A stretch of DNA of 64,000 nucleotides from Aequorivita sublithincola DSM 14238 (GCF_000265385.1 NC_018013.1:2631001-2695000); one strand, 5' to 3'. Shown: positions 28,195 through 37,874, counted from the stretch's first letter. The notes: generated by a model from the sequence alone, not told the origin. Numbers and translations are program-made.

Positions 28195-28232
28195 TGGAGT
28201 CGATGAGTTTATGACTTTAGAAGTTTAAAAGA

Positions 28233-28273
28233 AAGGGTTTAAAAGTTGAAATAATATTCACTTTTAAACCCTT
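28233..28273 (+). terminator. Terminator between the ABC-F gene and the DUF2007 pair
   Basis: AAGGGTTTAAAAGTTGAA against TTCACTTTTAAACCCTT (one bulge), followed by GTTTTG. It lies about 40 nt after the ABC-F stop and can serve both strands. Confidence 0.75.
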
Positions 28274-28316
28274 GTTTTGTTTGGAATTTAAAATTTATTT
28301 TCTGAACACTGAACAC

Positions 28317-28547
28317 TCATTCCCCAATTTCCACTAAAAACTCATCAATAGTACTTTTTGCTTTTTCCATTTCGTCTTTTCTTATGAAAATCATGGTTTG
28401 GTTTGCGATGCTCATTGTGAACCCCGCTTTTAAACTACTGTCGTGATCGTTTCTTTCTATTGGGCTAATGCCAATTTCATTTAAACGTGCTACAAGCCCC
28501 TTCGCAATTAAAGTAGGGCCGGTGTAAATTCTTGTTGTTTCAGACAT
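28317..28547 (-). CDS. DUF2007 small protein, copy 2
   Basis: 76 aa. The 'TRIYTGPTLIAKGLVARLNEIGISPIERND' fold and the final strand with 'MIFIRKDEMEKAKSTIDEF' fit DUF2007, often named putative signal transducing protein; the function is not established. It is clearly paralogous to the gene one base upstream (28549-28797), with the same layout of an 'IYTG' start, variable loop and RKDE motif. They form a tandem duplication in one operon. Confidence 0.8.
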   Translation of the reverse strand: MSETTRIYTGPTLIAKGLVARLNEIGISPIERNDHDSSLKAGFTMSIANQTMIFIRKDEMEKAKSTIDEFLVEIGE

Positions 28548-28548
28548 A

Positions 28549-28797
28549 TTATTCTTCTTCTCCTATTTCAAGCAAATAAGCGTCTACTATGGGCTGGGCA
28601 ACGGCAAGTTCATCTTTGCGAACAAATATACGAACTTGATCGTCAAACTTACTTCCAGAACCAAACATAACCCCGCTTTGTTCATCATCTCGAAGTATAG
28701 GGGTAATAGCTGCTTCCTTTAATCTTCCTACAAGCGCCTCGGCCATAATATCGGATCCGGTATATATGCGAACTGTTTCTTCTGTATTTTCAGACAT
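28549..28797 (-). CDS. DUF2007 small protein, copy 1
   Basis: 82 aa. Opening 'VRIYTGSDIMAEALVGRLKEAAITPILRDDE' and 'VRIFVRKDELAVAQPIVDAYL' match DUF2007 and the downstream copy. It is the first gene of the pair and starts from the 28798-28958 spacer. DUF2007 folds as a ferredoxin-like alpha/beta domain related to PII-type sensors, but no ligand is visible. Confidence 0.8.
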   Translation of the reverse strand: MSENTEETVRIYTGSDIMAEALVGRLKEAAITPILRDDEQSGVMFGSGSKFDDQVRIFVRKDELAVAQPIVDAYLLEIGEEE

Positions 28798-28902
28798 AAT
28801 TTATAGTGTTAAATGTTTCAATCACTAAAGTACTAACTTATTTTAGACTTCGCCCTTGTAGCGGCTGTGAAAAGTTTCATAAATTTCCAATTTCACCTAA
28901 AA

Positions 28903-28928
28903 AAACCATCCCCGAAAGAGGATGGTTT
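28903..28928 (-). terminator. Terminator of the large T9SS protein gene
   Basis: Stem AAACCATCC against GGATGGTTT about 31 nt after the stop at 28959. A/T runs flank it; read on the minus strand, a run of T follows the second arm. Confidence 0.7.
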
Positions 28929-28958
28929 CAAAATTAATTGTGAAATGAAAGTGAGTAT

Positions 28959-31900
28959 CTATTTTTTGATAACTCTGAAGGTTTTATAATTTCCATCAAT
29001 CGTTACTTTCATTAAATAAGTACCTGTTTGCATATTGCCCATTTCTAAAGTTGGGATTGGGCTATTGGGTTTGATACTCATAACTTCCTGCCCTAACAAG
29101 TTATAAACTGTGATGTTTTCAATATTGTTAACTGCTTTAAGCGATAACGTATTTTGAACTGGGTTTGGGTAATAACTGAAATTTTCAAAAGCAATATCTG
29201 CTACGCTTAGTGGAGTACAAGTAACATCTGCCTCCCAACCTGAATAAGGGAATCGATAGTCACTCATAAACACAAAGGTCAATGCACCGCTTGAATGGGT
29301 TGAGGTGAATGGGGCTGGAGGAGTCTGCCCGTAATACCCACCTGCTGGAAAATTAGCTGTTGGTCCATTTCCGCTATCAATCAATGGATAAGAAGCGTCT
29401 GGTCCGTCGTGAACGTATAACGCATCCCAGCCAAATTCAACATCGAAAGAAGAAAATGATACGGTAATTTTTTCGTTTGAGTTATCTGGAGCTATGATAG
29501 TTGTAATGAATTCGTCATTGCCATAATCGCCGGAAGGTCCGCCCGTATCATAATATTTATCCCCACAGGTCAAAGCGATATCTGCTGTTTTAAAAGTAGT
29601 TGGTCCTGCCAAGCTGCTTTCTTCACCAGAACCACAGTTTGATAATACATAAAAGTCAAATACTGTAAGTTCCGTTAAACCTGTAACGTTAACAACTGTT
29701 GTTCCGTTTGGAGTGGTTCCGGTAGCAACTGGAGTGTCAGTAGTTGGATCTGCACCTGCAGTAAATACAAACCATTCATAACCATTTGCCGCACTAGGAA
29801 CAGCATCCCAAGAAAGTTCTACGGAATCTTGTGTCATATGGTTAGCAATTAGGTTTAGCGGCTGCATACAGGTTGGAGCTTCACCAACTAAAACATCATC
29901 CACATCTATACCTCTTCCAAAATTAGATTTTCCTTCAAAAGCAATGTAATATTCACTGCTTGGTTCAGGAAGGTCTAAGATAACTTGAGTCCAAACTATC
30001 GTTTCGGCAGTGTAGTTATCTCCAATTTGGGTCCAGGCACCTGAAGCGCTTGTTTTATAAAATATCCGCAATTCGTCGTTATCAGCAATCCATTTTGTGG
30101 TTGCAAAATAGAAAGTTAATTGTGGGTTTGTTAATGAAGTTAAATCCAGAGCTGGAGTTACCAGTTTTGTTTTGTCATCATATGATTCAGATTTTAATTG
30201 TGCCATCAACTCTCCTGTTCTGGGAGTAATGGAATTGTCTCCATTTGTAGTTACATACTTCCAATCTACCGAGTCACCAGTTACATATTCATTTGTCCAG
30301 CAATCTCTAGTTCCTGAAGTATTTTCAAAAGACTCAGAAAATGGAAAAGTGTCTATTGTGGTTCCGCAAAGCGTACTAAATCCTTTTGGACCTGCTGGAA
30401 AAGGAGTTCCTGTTCCACATAAAGGCGTAACGTAATAATCGTAATACGTTGCTGCATCTAAACCTGTAATGTTTTCACCAATAGTACCATCATTGTCAAG
30501 AATTACAGTACCGGTTCCAAGAGTGAATCCAGCTGGGCCGTATTCAAGTTCCCACTCGGTTTCAGTGCCTCCAGCGTTCCAATTAATTTTAGCGGAATTT
30601 AAAGTAATGTTTGTTGCCGATAAATTTGTAGGTTCAGGACATTCTACTTTTGTGCAAGTTCCTCCAATACTGAAAACAGCGTCAAAACTACCTGGATTTA
30701 TCATCCAAGGTTCATTTTCATATTTAATCATAGCATAATTACCAATATGATTTGCACTGGTCATGTCAATACCTACAGGATTATTACCATTTGGTGTTGC
30801 ACTAATTTGTATCCAATAGGTAGCTGGGGTGTTGTTAGCACCATTTGAAAAATCTACAGATGTAGGAAGGTCAAGGATTACTTCCCAAGCGTCAATGCCT
30901 TGATATGTTCCAATTAAACTTTGTGAGGTAGGAGTAATGTCTTGGATGGTAGTTCCAATTTGAGTTCCTGGTATTCCATTATTATCTTCATAGAAAACAA
31001 TACTTGCAGTATTAATACCACCATCAGCCACAAGGTTTGCGGTAATTTTTTCAACCGAAAAATTTATGGTACTCGCTGAAACGATAAAATCATCTGCAAT
31101 TTTATATCCAGAATCTGGATTGATCACATAAACTCCTTCAAAGTTGTTGCCAGCTTGTGTTTGTCCGCAGCCACTTGCGTCAGCGGTTCTGAATGCTACG
31201 GGGCCTGTAGGAGTACTTTCGTCACCAGCGCCACAAATTGCAGTAACATAAAGCTCATAACTTTTATTACTATCTAAGCTAGTAAGATTTTCTTCGGCTG
31301 AACCATTTACGGTTACTGTTGTTCCAGTTCCTAATGGAAATCCAGGAGCTCCGTATTCAATTTCCCATTTGGATTCAGTTCCTCCTGCTGTCCAAGCAAC
31401 ATCAACCGAACCGTCTCCAAGAGGTGTTGCAGTTAAATTGGTTACTGGAAGGCAAGACAAAACAACATCTTCTACGGAAAAATCATCAAAATAGATGTAA
31501 TATCCATCAGTACTACTATTTGGAATGTGTACTGCTATATGTACAATTCCGCTGTATCCGCTTAAATCTATATTAACTTCGTTAGGTCCTGCAGTAGTCA
31601 CAAGATTACGAGGAAGAATAACGGTTGTAAAGTCTGTCACATCATTTTCAGTGGTAGATAATAATACTTCAAATTCGTCTGGCTGGTTTGCATTTAATAA
31701 TAATGTATAAAATGTCAACTGTTGGTTTCCATTCAAATTTAATGGAGGCAACATTAAATAATCATCATTGTTTCCGTTGTTAAAGTCTGTGTACATCCCA
31801 ACGGCCATTGAGCCATTAATGCCAAAACTATCAGATTCAAAAGTGCGAGTATCGTTATTATTATCAACCACAGTCCAGCAATTTGGTATATCTGGATATG

Positions 31901-32753
31901 AAACTCCTTCAAATTTCTCTGTCCAAGGGAACGAGCTAATAGGGGTGCAAGTAGTTGTAAATTGTTTAGGTCCAGCCCATGAACTAATATCACCACTTCC
32001 GCAATCGGCATTCACATAAAAGTCATAAGTGGTATTGGCGCTTAATCCAGTAATTGCTTCACCTAAAATACCGTCTGCGTCATAAACGGATGTGCCGGTA
32101 CCTTGCGTAAAACCAATAGGTCCATATTCAATGCCCCAATGGGTTGCAGAACCTGGCTCAATCCACTCTAAATAGGCTGAAGTTGCGGTAAGATTTATAG
32201 CTTTTAGATTGGTAGGCGCTAAACAAGATGGTCCAGCAGCTACAGTTACATCGTCTATGTCTACACCGCCACCGAAGTTAAATTTACCTTCAAAAGCTAT
32301 ATAATAGTCAGCTGATGGGTTTGGTAGGTTTAGAGTTATTTCGGTCCACGTATTGTGCTCATAGTTATAGTTTTCACCAATTTGTGTCCAAGATCCAGCA
32401 GCACTTGTTTTGTAATAAACTTTCAATTCATCTACAACACCTACTTTTATGTTAAGTAGGAAGAAATTAAGTTGTGGATTGTTCACTCCTGTTAAATCTA
32501 ACTTTGGAGTTACCAACTTTGTGATTGCTCCAAAGTTGGAATGATTAAATTCAACCATTTGAGGACCCGAATGTGGAACTCCACCATAAGGGTTTCCGGT
32601 CACAATGTTCCAGTTTTCCGTTTTGTTAACGTATTCATTAGTCCAACCTGCGGGGAAAGTTGGAGAATCAAAATTTTCGCTTAATACCTGCGCATTTCCT
32701 TGCCAACTGAAACAGATAATAAACAGGGATAGAATTAGGGTAATTCTTTTCAT
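28959..32753 (-). CDS. Large multi-domain adhesin-like T9SS surface protein
   Basis: 1264 aa, secreted. Signal peptide 1-21. Order: adhesin/MAM-like jelly-roll (24-175); FN3 (177-268); a second adhesin-like domain (273-432); FN3 (434-523); a jelly-roll-like domain (528-700); FN3 (704-795); a third adhesin-like domain (803-957); FN3 (962-1057); CUB-like domain (1062-1179); T9SS type A sorting domain (1193-1264, 'YYPNPVQNTLSLK...TGTYLMKVTIDG'). The first and third adhesin domains are closely similar, so an internal duplication occurred. The final domain directs export through the T9SS and attachment to the surface. Likely role in adhesion or glycan/protein binding; no catalytic residues are visible. 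Confidence 0.92.
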   Translation of the reverse strand: MKRITLILSLFIICFSWQGNAQVLSENFDSPTFPAGWTNEYVNKTENWNIVTGNPYGGVPHSGPQMVEFNHSNFGAITKLVTPKLDLTGVNNPQLNFFLLNIKVGVVDELKVYYKTSAAGSWTQIGENYNYEHNTWTEITLNLPNPSADYYIAFEGKFNFGGGVDIDDVTVAAGPSCLAPTNLKAINLTATSAYLEWIEPGSATHWGIEYGPIGFTQGTGTSVYDADGILGEAITGLSANTTYDFYVNADCGSGDISSWAGPKQFTTTCTPISSFPWTEKFEGVSYPDIPNCWTVVDNNNDTRTFESDSFGINGSMAVGMYTDFNNGNNDDYLMLPPLNLNGNQQLTFYTLLLNANQPDEFEVLLSTTENDVTDFTTVILPRNLVTTAGPNEVNIDLSGYSGIVHIAVHIPNSSTDGYYIYFDDFSVEDVVLSCLPVTNLTATPLGDGSVDVAWTAGGTESKWEIEYGAPGFPLGTGTTVTVNGSAEENLTSLDSNKSYELYVTAICGAGDESTPTGPVAFRTADASGCGQTQAGNNFEGVYVINPDSGYKIADDFIVSASTINFSVEKITANLVADGGINTASIVFYEDNNGIPGTQIGTTIQDITPTSQSLIGTYQGIDAWEVILDLPTSVDFSNGANNTPATYWIQISATPNGNNPVGIDMTSANHIGNYAMIKYENEPWMINPGSFDAVFSIGGTCTKVECPEPTNLSATNITLNSAKINWNAGGTETEWELEYGPAGFTLGTGTVILDNDGTIGENITGLDAATYYDYYVTPLCGTGTPFPAGPKGFSTLCGTTIDTFPFSESFENTSGTRDCWTNEYVTGDSVDWKYVTTNGDNSITPRTGELMAQLKSESYDDKTKLVTPALDLTSLTNPQLTFYFATTKWIADNDELRIFYKTSASGAWTQIGDNYTAETIVWTQVILDLPEPSSEYYIAFEGKSNFGRGIDVDDVLVGEAPTCMQPLNLIANHMTQDSVELSWDAVPSAANGYEWFVFTAGADPTTDTPVATGTTPNGTTVVNVTGLTELTVFDFYVLSNCGSGEESSLAGPTTFKTADIALTCGDKYYDTGGPSGDYGNDEFITTIIAPDNSNEKITVSFSSFDVEFGWDALYVHDGPDASYPLIDSGNGPTANFPAGGYYGQTPPAPFTSTHSSGALTFVFMSDYRFPYSGWEADVTCTPLSVADIAFENFSYYPNPVQNTLSLKAVNNIENITVYNLLGQEVMSIKPNSPIPTLEMGNMQTGTYLMKVTIDGNYKTFRVIKK

Positions 32754-33088
32754 TAGTTTTTTATGATTTATAATTAGTGAAATTTAATGTGGCAAAGTAG
32801 CAGAAAACAAACGCCTATAAAAGAAAAGGTCTCTCGGAATTCGGAATTCCTAAAGAATTTAAGTCTTAAATCGCTGATAATCATTAATTTTAGAATAGCA
32901 GAGCATTGTCCTTGTTAATGTAAGAATCTTCGCTAATTAACTAAAAAAATCATGAATTGTGGATGCGGAAAGTGGTATAAGAAAGTTTCTATAATAAATT
33001 GAATAATTGATTTTGAAATTAATAATGAAGTATTCAAAATCTATAGCTTCCAACCGACGACAGGAAAAAATGTTCAATTTTTGAAATG

Positions 33089-33106
33089 AACCATCGATAG
33101 ATGGTT
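33089..33106 (+). terminator. Terminator-like hairpin in a gene-free stretch
   Basis: AACCATC against GATGGTT with a four-base loop and a TTTTT run, pointing in the plus direction. The region 32754-33153 (400 nt) has no gene I can support; a GGAATTCGGAATTCC dyad lies at 32836-32850 and a 16-codon ATG frame is too short to call. Confidence 0.4.
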
Positions 33107-33153
33107 TTTACTATTGATAAATTCTCTTATCGGCCCGATTCAAAAGAAGAAGA

Positions 33154-33870
33154 TTAGGCATTGTAATATTTACTTTTCCAAATTGCTCCGTTGAAATTTT
33201 TTCCTTTTGAAAAACCGTAAAGAATTACCATTCCTCCCATAGCTATAAAAATATAAAAGGCTAAAAATATATATTCACCAATTCCGGGATGAGGAGTGAA
33301 CCAGCTCATTGGAGTAATGGACGTGAGCATTACGCTCAAAACCGCAACAATAAAAACCAAGTTATCTAGACTTTTATAAGGCCACATCAATAATTTTCGA
33401 AGTGGGTGCAAATCAGTACCCCATTTGTGAATTAAATAGAAATAGTCATTTCCCATTGGTGCGAAAAGCAGCGGATCGTCTGCATTTTCAAGTTTCATAA
33501 GTTTTGCAGGCGCGATAATTTTGAAGTTTTTCAACGTAATTTGATGTTTATTTTCGAGGTTTCGCACTTCTGAAATTGCTTCATCAGGAAAATCTCCTTT
33601 AAAATAATGTGAATCTAAAAACCGTAAACGGTAATTGATGCAAAGTTTTTCAATGTCATCAATACGAAAGATGTGCTGTGTTTCAAGCAAATCAAAATTG
33701 AAATAATTTATAATCTCGCTGGATTCTTCGGATAGACTTAAAATAATTACATCGCGCTGTTTTTCGTTTTCTGAAAATATGCGTTGCACTTCTTTCATAA
33801 CAGACTGCTCACCAACACGTTTAGAACGAAATTTAAGCAGTTGTTTTTCAATATTAGTTCTGGAAAACAT
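33154..33870 (-). CDS. Two-helix membrane protein of unknown function
   Basis: 238 aa from ATG 33870 (MFSRTNIEKQLLKFRSKRVG). An in-frame ATG at 33933 would add 21 residues of unlike composition and is less likely. The first 165 residues are soluble and charged; two membrane segments follow ('NLVFIVAVLSVMLTSI' about 170-186, and 'YIFLAFYIFIAMGGMVIL' about 203-221), then a short basic tail. No family recognised. Confidence 0.6.
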   Translation of the reverse strand: MFSRTNIEKQLLKFRSKRVGEQSVMKEVQRIFSENEKQRDVIILSLSEESSEIINYFNFDLLETQHIFRIDDIEKLCINYRLRFLDSHYFKGDFPDEAISEVRNLENKHQITLKNFKIIAPAKLMKLENADDPLLFAPMGNDYFYLIHKWGTDLHPLRKLLMWPYKSLDNLVFIVAVLSVMLTSITPMSWFTPHPGIGEYIFLAFYIFIAMGGMVILYGFSKGKNFNGAIWKSKYYNA

Positions 33871-34026
33871 AGATGACCATTTTTGGGATATTAAATTTAC
33901 ACAGTACTTAGAAGCAAAGCAACTATTTAACACAGTTTCATGAAAAATTTCTAATAATGCTCTAGCTTTTTCGTTTGAAAGATAATGGCTTCGTATTTGT
34001 TATATTTACAATCTTAAAAATAAATT

Positions 34027-34605
34027 ATGCGTTTAAAAAATACAATTCTACTTCTTTTTATGGCTTGTTTGGGAACTACGGTTTCTGCGCAAAAATATCT
34101 TTCAACAGGAAAAGCAGAAGTTTCCAAAGAGTGGGAAGGAAACAATTTTACTTCTACAAAAACATTTACTGAGAACATAGCTGAAGCCCCACAATTTACG
34201 GTTTTGGCTAAAATATTATTGAATGACCCGCTTCGTCAAAAACTTGAAAGCGAAGAAATGGTAACGATTTTTGCTATGACTAACGCTTCTTTTTCGGAAT
34301 TACCAAAAAAGAGCAGAGATTCTATTTTAGGAAATACAGCTTTAGTGAATTCGATGGTAAAATACTTAGCAGTTCCTGGTAGAATTGATAGCAACAGTTT
34401 GCAGCAAGAAGTAACTAAAAACGGCGGAAGAACTTCAATGAAAACATTAGATGGACAAACGCTGGGCATCCGTGAAACCAATGGAAACTTGCAGTTGGTT
34501 GATTCTGAAAACAGAACTGCGACTATAATCGCTTCAGATTTTTATCATAAAAATGGTTTCTTTCATATAGTGAGTGGTTTGATTTTTCCGGCTTCGGAAG
34601 AATAG
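34027..34605 (+). CDS. Fasciclin-domain secreted protein, copy 1
   Basis: 192 aa. Signal peptide 'LLLFMACLGTTVSAQ'. A single fasciclin (FAS1) domain covers 55-190: 'FTVLAKILLNDPLRQKLESEEMVTIFAMTNASFSELP' (H1-type box), then 'VKYLAVPGRIDSNSL' and 'HIVSGLIFP'. FAS1 domains mediate weak extracellular adhesion. Compared with its downstream neighbour it has lost the canonical 'FAPTNAAF' box, which reads 'FAMTNASF'. It has its own terminator. Confidence 0.85.
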   Translation: MRLKNTILLLFMACLGTTVSAQKYLSTGKAEVSKEWEGNNFTSTKTFTENIAEAPQFTVLAKILLNDPLRQKLESEEMVTIFAMTNASFSELPKKSRDSILGNTALVNSMVKYLAVPGRIDSNSLQQEVTKNGGRTSMKTLDGQTLGIRETNGNLQLVDSENRTATIIASDFYHKNGFFHIVSGLIFPASEE

Positions 34606-34629
34606 TTTTATAAAAGTTAAATAAACCTT

Positions 34630-34667
34630 AAAGTCTGGAAATTGCAAAACCGCAGTTTCCAGACTTT
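34630..34667 (+). terminator. Terminator between the two fasciclin genes
   Basis: Perfect 12-bp inverted repeat, AAAGTCTGGAAA and TTTCCAGACTTT, with a 14-nt loop, 25 nt after the first fasciclin stop. Confidence 0.8.
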
Positions 34668-34708
34668 CGTTTATAGGTACATAAATATAAAACTAAAAAC
34701 ACATTATT

Positions 34709-35287
34709 ATGAAATCAAAACTTATTACAGCAGCATTATTCTCAATGGCAATTTTGGCCGGAACATCGTCAATTTTTGCACAAGACAAAATGATGAAAAA
34801 CGAAAAAACAGTAATGGTTGGTGGTGCAGAAATGTATCCAAGCAAAAACATTGTTGAAAACGCAGTAAACTCTAAAGATCACACAACTCTTGTTGCGGCA
34901 GTAAAAGCTGGAGATTTAGTAGAAACACTTGCAAGCGACGGGCCATTTACCGTTTTTGCACCAACAAACGCGGCTTTTGAAAAACTTCCAAAAGGAACGG
35001 TTGAAACTTTGCTAAAACCAGAGAACAAAAAAACGCTGCAAACCATTCTTACCTATCACGTACTTGCAGGAAAACACAGTGCTGCAGATATTATGAAGGA
35101 TATTAAAAAAGGAAATGGAAAAGCAACTTACAAAACCGTTAGCGGTGGAACTTTGACAGCAATGATGAAAGGTAAAAAAGTTATGCTTATGGATGAAAAA
35201 GGAGGAATGGCAACTGTTACTATTGCAGATGTTAACCAATCCAACGGTGTGATTCACGTTATTGATAGCGTTGTTTTACCTAAATAA
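34709..35287 (+). CDS. Fasciclin-domain secreted protein, copy 2
   Basis: 192 aa. Signal peptide ends near 'GTSSIFAQ'. FAS1 domain (50-190) with the classical box 'DGPFTVFAPTNAAFEKLPKG', then 'LTYHVLAGKHSAADI' and the final 'GVIHVIDSVVLPK'. It is the canonical bacterial FAS1 type. It is the same length as the neighbour at 34027 and probably arose by tandem duplication, although sequence identity outside the motifs is low. Role: extracellular adhesion/biofilm, by family. Confidence 0.92.
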   Translation: MKSKLITAALFSMAILAGTSSIFAQDKMMKNEKTVMVGGAEMYPSKNIVENAVNSKDHTTLVAAVKAGDLVETLASDGPFTVFAPTNAAFEKLPKGTVETLLKPENKKTLQTILTYHVLAGKHSAADIMKDIKKGNGKATYKTVSGGTLTAMMKGKKVMLMDEKGGMATVTIADVNQSNGVIHVIDSVVLPK

Positions 35288-35317
35288 TATTACCCAAATA
35301 TAAAGTTTAGTAAAACG

Positions 35318-35346
35318 AAAACAGTGACCTAAAAGGTCGCTGTTTT
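35318..35346. terminator. Bidirectional terminator between fasciclin 2 and pheT
   Basis: AAAACAGTGACC against GGTCGCTGTTTT (one mismatch) with a T run, in the convergent gap 35288-35367. Confidence 0.85.
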
Positions 35347-35367
35347 TTTATGCATAAATCAGTGGTT

Positions 35368-37794
35368 CTATCGAAGAATTGCCCCAAAATCAGTTTCAAA
35401 TTTTTGTTGCAGTTTGTTCATAATCTTATCAATCTGCTTGTCTGTCAAAGTTTTTTCTTCGTCTTGAATAGTGAAACTTAGGGCATAGCTTTTTTTGCCT
35501 TCGGGAAGGTTTTCGCCTTTGTAAACATCGAAAAGAGTAACACTTTTTAGAAACTTCCTTTCGGTATTAATTGCTGCATTTCGCAAATCTCCAAAACGTA
35601 CCGAACTGTCCAGTAATAAAGCAAAATCACGTTGAGCTGCTTGAAACTTTGCAATCGGTTTTAGCTTGAAGTTTTTGGTTGAAATTTGTTTTAGAACCGT
35701 ATCCCAGTTGAAATCTGCGTAAAATACTTCGGCATCAACGTCTAGTTCTTTTGTTATTTTTTTGTTTACAATTCCAAACTCAACAATGGTTACTTTGTTT
35801 CTTATAAAACTGATTCCTTCAGAAAAAATATCACTTTCAATAATATCTTCAGAATAATTATCAAGACCTAAGCGCTCCATCAAAACTGAAACCGTTCCTT
35901 TTCCGAAGAAAAAATTGCTCTTGGTGTCTGGTGTTGCCCAATTCCCTTCCGTTTTCATTCCTGTAATCAATAGAGAAAGATGTTTTGTTTCTGCTCTTCC
36001 ACTAAGAAAGTTGTGATAGGTTTTTCCGAATTCAAATAATTTTAAATCATTATTTTTCCGGTTGCTGTTATATTCAATCACTTCTAAGCCAGAAAAGAGC
36101 ATAGATTGACGCATTACCGAAAGATCTTGGCTCAACGGATTGAGCATTGTTACATTATAACTTTCTTTAAGGCTTTCACTCAGTTCGCTGTATTTTGGAG
36201 AGGTGAGGGAGTTATTCAACATTTCGTTAAACCCAAGACCTGTGAGTTGTAAAGCGATTTTGTTTTGAACGTCATAATCTTCACCAGGCAAAATTGGAGA
36301 AATGGAAGCGTTGAGTTTTTGAGTGAATTTAATGTTATTGTAACCGTAAACTCGGAGTATTTCCTCAATCACATCTACATCGCGTGTAACGTCGTTTCGG
36401 TAGGCAGGAATGCTCATGCCGAGACCTGTTTCGGTTACGTTGGTTATCTTCATTTCTAGCGAAGTGAGGATGTCTTTGATTGTTTCCTTCGGAATTTCTT
36501 CACCTATAAGTGCGTTTGCTTTTTCATAATTGAGAAATACTTGATGATCTTCAATTTTCTTTGGATAAATATCCACCAAGTCGCTTGTTATTTCGCCTCC
36601 TGCCACTTGAAGAATCAAAATAGAAGCATAGCGAAGCGCATAATCTGTGATGTTTGGATCAATTCCTCTTTCAAAACGGAAAGAAGCATCGGTGCTCAAA
36701 CTGTGTCGTTTCGCGGTTTTGCGAATGCTCACAGGATTGAAGTATGCACTTTCTAAGAAAATACTTGTTGTAGTATCAGACACGCCACTGTTAATTCCGC
36801 CAAAAACGCCTGCAAAGCACATCGGTTTTTCGGCATCGCAAATCATTAGGTCTTCTTCGTGTAGTTCGCGCTCTACGCCATCTAGAGTTGTAAATTTTGT
36901 TCCTGAAGGAAGTGTTTTTACATTTACTGTATTTCCTGCAATTTTAGCAGCATCAAAAGCGTGAAGAGGTTGGCCGAGTTCGTGAAGTACGTAATTAGTA
37001 ACATCCACAATATTATTTATCGGCGAAAGCCCAATGGATTTCAATCTATTTTGAAGCCAAGCAGGTGAGTCTCCAACTTTTATATTACTGATTGTGATGC
37101 CGCAATAACGAGGAGCAAGTTTTTGGTTTTCAACCTTCACAGGAATTTTTAAGGTCCTATTATCAACTCTAAAACTACTTGTTGATGGTGTGTTCAGTTT
37201 TGCTGAAATTTCTTTGTGAAGTAAGCCCGCTTTTAAATCGCGAGCAACGCCCCAGTGACTCATTGCGTCTGAACGGTTTGGGGTTAAACCTATTTCAAAA
37301 ATTTTGTCGTTTTCAATTTTTAAAACTTCGGCTAAAGTGGTTCCTGGTTTTAGTTTTGCGTCTAGAACCATAATGCCTTCGTGCGATTTTCCGATTCCGA
37401 GTTCGTCTTCGGCGCAGATCATTCCTTCGCTTACTTCGCCTCTAATTTTTCCCTTATTTATCTGCCAAGGTTTTCCTTCTTCATCATAAAGGGTAGTGCC
37501 AACGGTGGCTACAGGAACTTTTTGACCTACGGCTACGTTTGGCGCGCCGCACACTATTTGTATTGGTTCGCCTGTGCCAACGTCAACTTTGGTTACTTTT
37601 AGTCGGTCTGCGTTTGTGTGTTGGGTGCATTCTAAAACGTGGCCTACCACGACGCCTTTTAAACCTCCTTTTACGGAAGCAAAATCTTCTATTCCTTCTA
37701 CTTCAAGACCTAAGTCTGTTAATAGTTCGCCAGTTTTTTCGGCATCCCATGGAAGGTTGATGAATTGTTTTAGCCAGTTGTAGGAAATTGTCAT
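35368..37794 (-). CDS. pheT: Phenylalanine-tRNA ligase beta subunit
   Basis: 808 aa, normal for the bacterial beta chain. It pairs with PheS to charge tRNA-Phe. Seen: N-terminal 'MTISYNWLKQFINLPWDAEK', an OB-fold tRNA-binding domain ('GGLKGVVVGHVLECTQHTNADRL' about 43-65), the B3/B4 editing domain, the B5 domain, and a C-terminal anticodon-binding (FDX-ACB) domain. The catalytic pheS is not in the window. A -7 box lies upstream at 37818-37825. Confidence 0.97.
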   Translation of the reverse strand: MTISYNWLKQFINLPWDAEKTGELLTDLGLEVEGIEDFASVKGGLKGVVVGHVLECTQHTNADRLKVTKVDVGTGEPIQIVCGAPNVAVGQKVPVATVGTTLYDEEGKPWQINKGKIRGEVSEGMICAEDELGIGKSHEGIMVLDAKLKPGTTLAEVLKIENDKIFEIGLTPNRSDAMSHWGVARDLKAGLLHKEISAKLNTPSTSSFRVDNRTLKIPVKVENQKLAPRYCGITISNIKVGDSPAWLQNRLKSIGLSPINNIVDVTNYVLHELGQPLHAFDAAKIAGNTVNVKTLPSGTKFTTLDGVERELHEEDLMICDAEKPMCFAGVFGGINSGVSDTTTSIFLESAYFNPVSIRKTAKRHSLSTDASFRFERGIDPNITDYALRYASILILQVAGGEITSDLVDIYPKKIEDHQVFLNYEKANALIGEEIPKETIKDILTSLEMKITNVTETGLGMSIPAYRNDVTRDVDVIEEILRVYGYNNIKFTQKLNASISPILPGEDYDVQNKIALQLTGLGFNEMLNNSLTSPKYSELSESLKESYNVTMLNPLSQDLSVMRQSMLFSGLEVIEYNSNRKNNDLKLFEFGKTYHNFLSGRAETKHLSLLITGMKTEGNWATPDTKSNFFFGKGTVSVLMERLGLDNYSEDIIESDIFSEGISFIRNKVTIVEFGIVNKKITKELDVDAEVFYADFNWDTVLKQISTKNFKLKPIAKFQAAQRDFALLLDSSVRFGDLRNAAINTERKFLKSVTLFDVYKGENLPEGKKSYALSFTIQDEEKTLTDKQIDKIMNKLQQKFETDFGAILR

Positions 37795-37817
37795 AGGTAT
37801 AGATTCTTAACAGGGGG

Positions 37818-37825
37818 CAAAGATA
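37818..37825 (-). promoter_or_regulatory. -7 promoter box of pheT
   Basis: TATCTTTG on the minus strand, exact TAnnTTTG, 23 nt upstream of the pheT ATG. Confidence 0.5.
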
Positions 37826-37847
37826 GTATTTCCTTTAAAGTTTTAGT

Positions 37848-37870
37848 TTGTGAATTTGTGAATTTGTGAG
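37848..37870. repeat. TTTGTGAA tandem word, three copies
   Basis: Three successive TTTGTGAA-type octamers (the last TTTGTGAG) between pheT and the MFS gene stop. Member of the tandem-word class. Confidence 0.75.
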
Positions 37871-37874
37871 TCTG

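Noticed and set aside
34027..35287. Fasciclin pair as an enzyme operon
   Set aside because: Each gene has its own terminator and only a FAS1 domain, with no catalytic motif.
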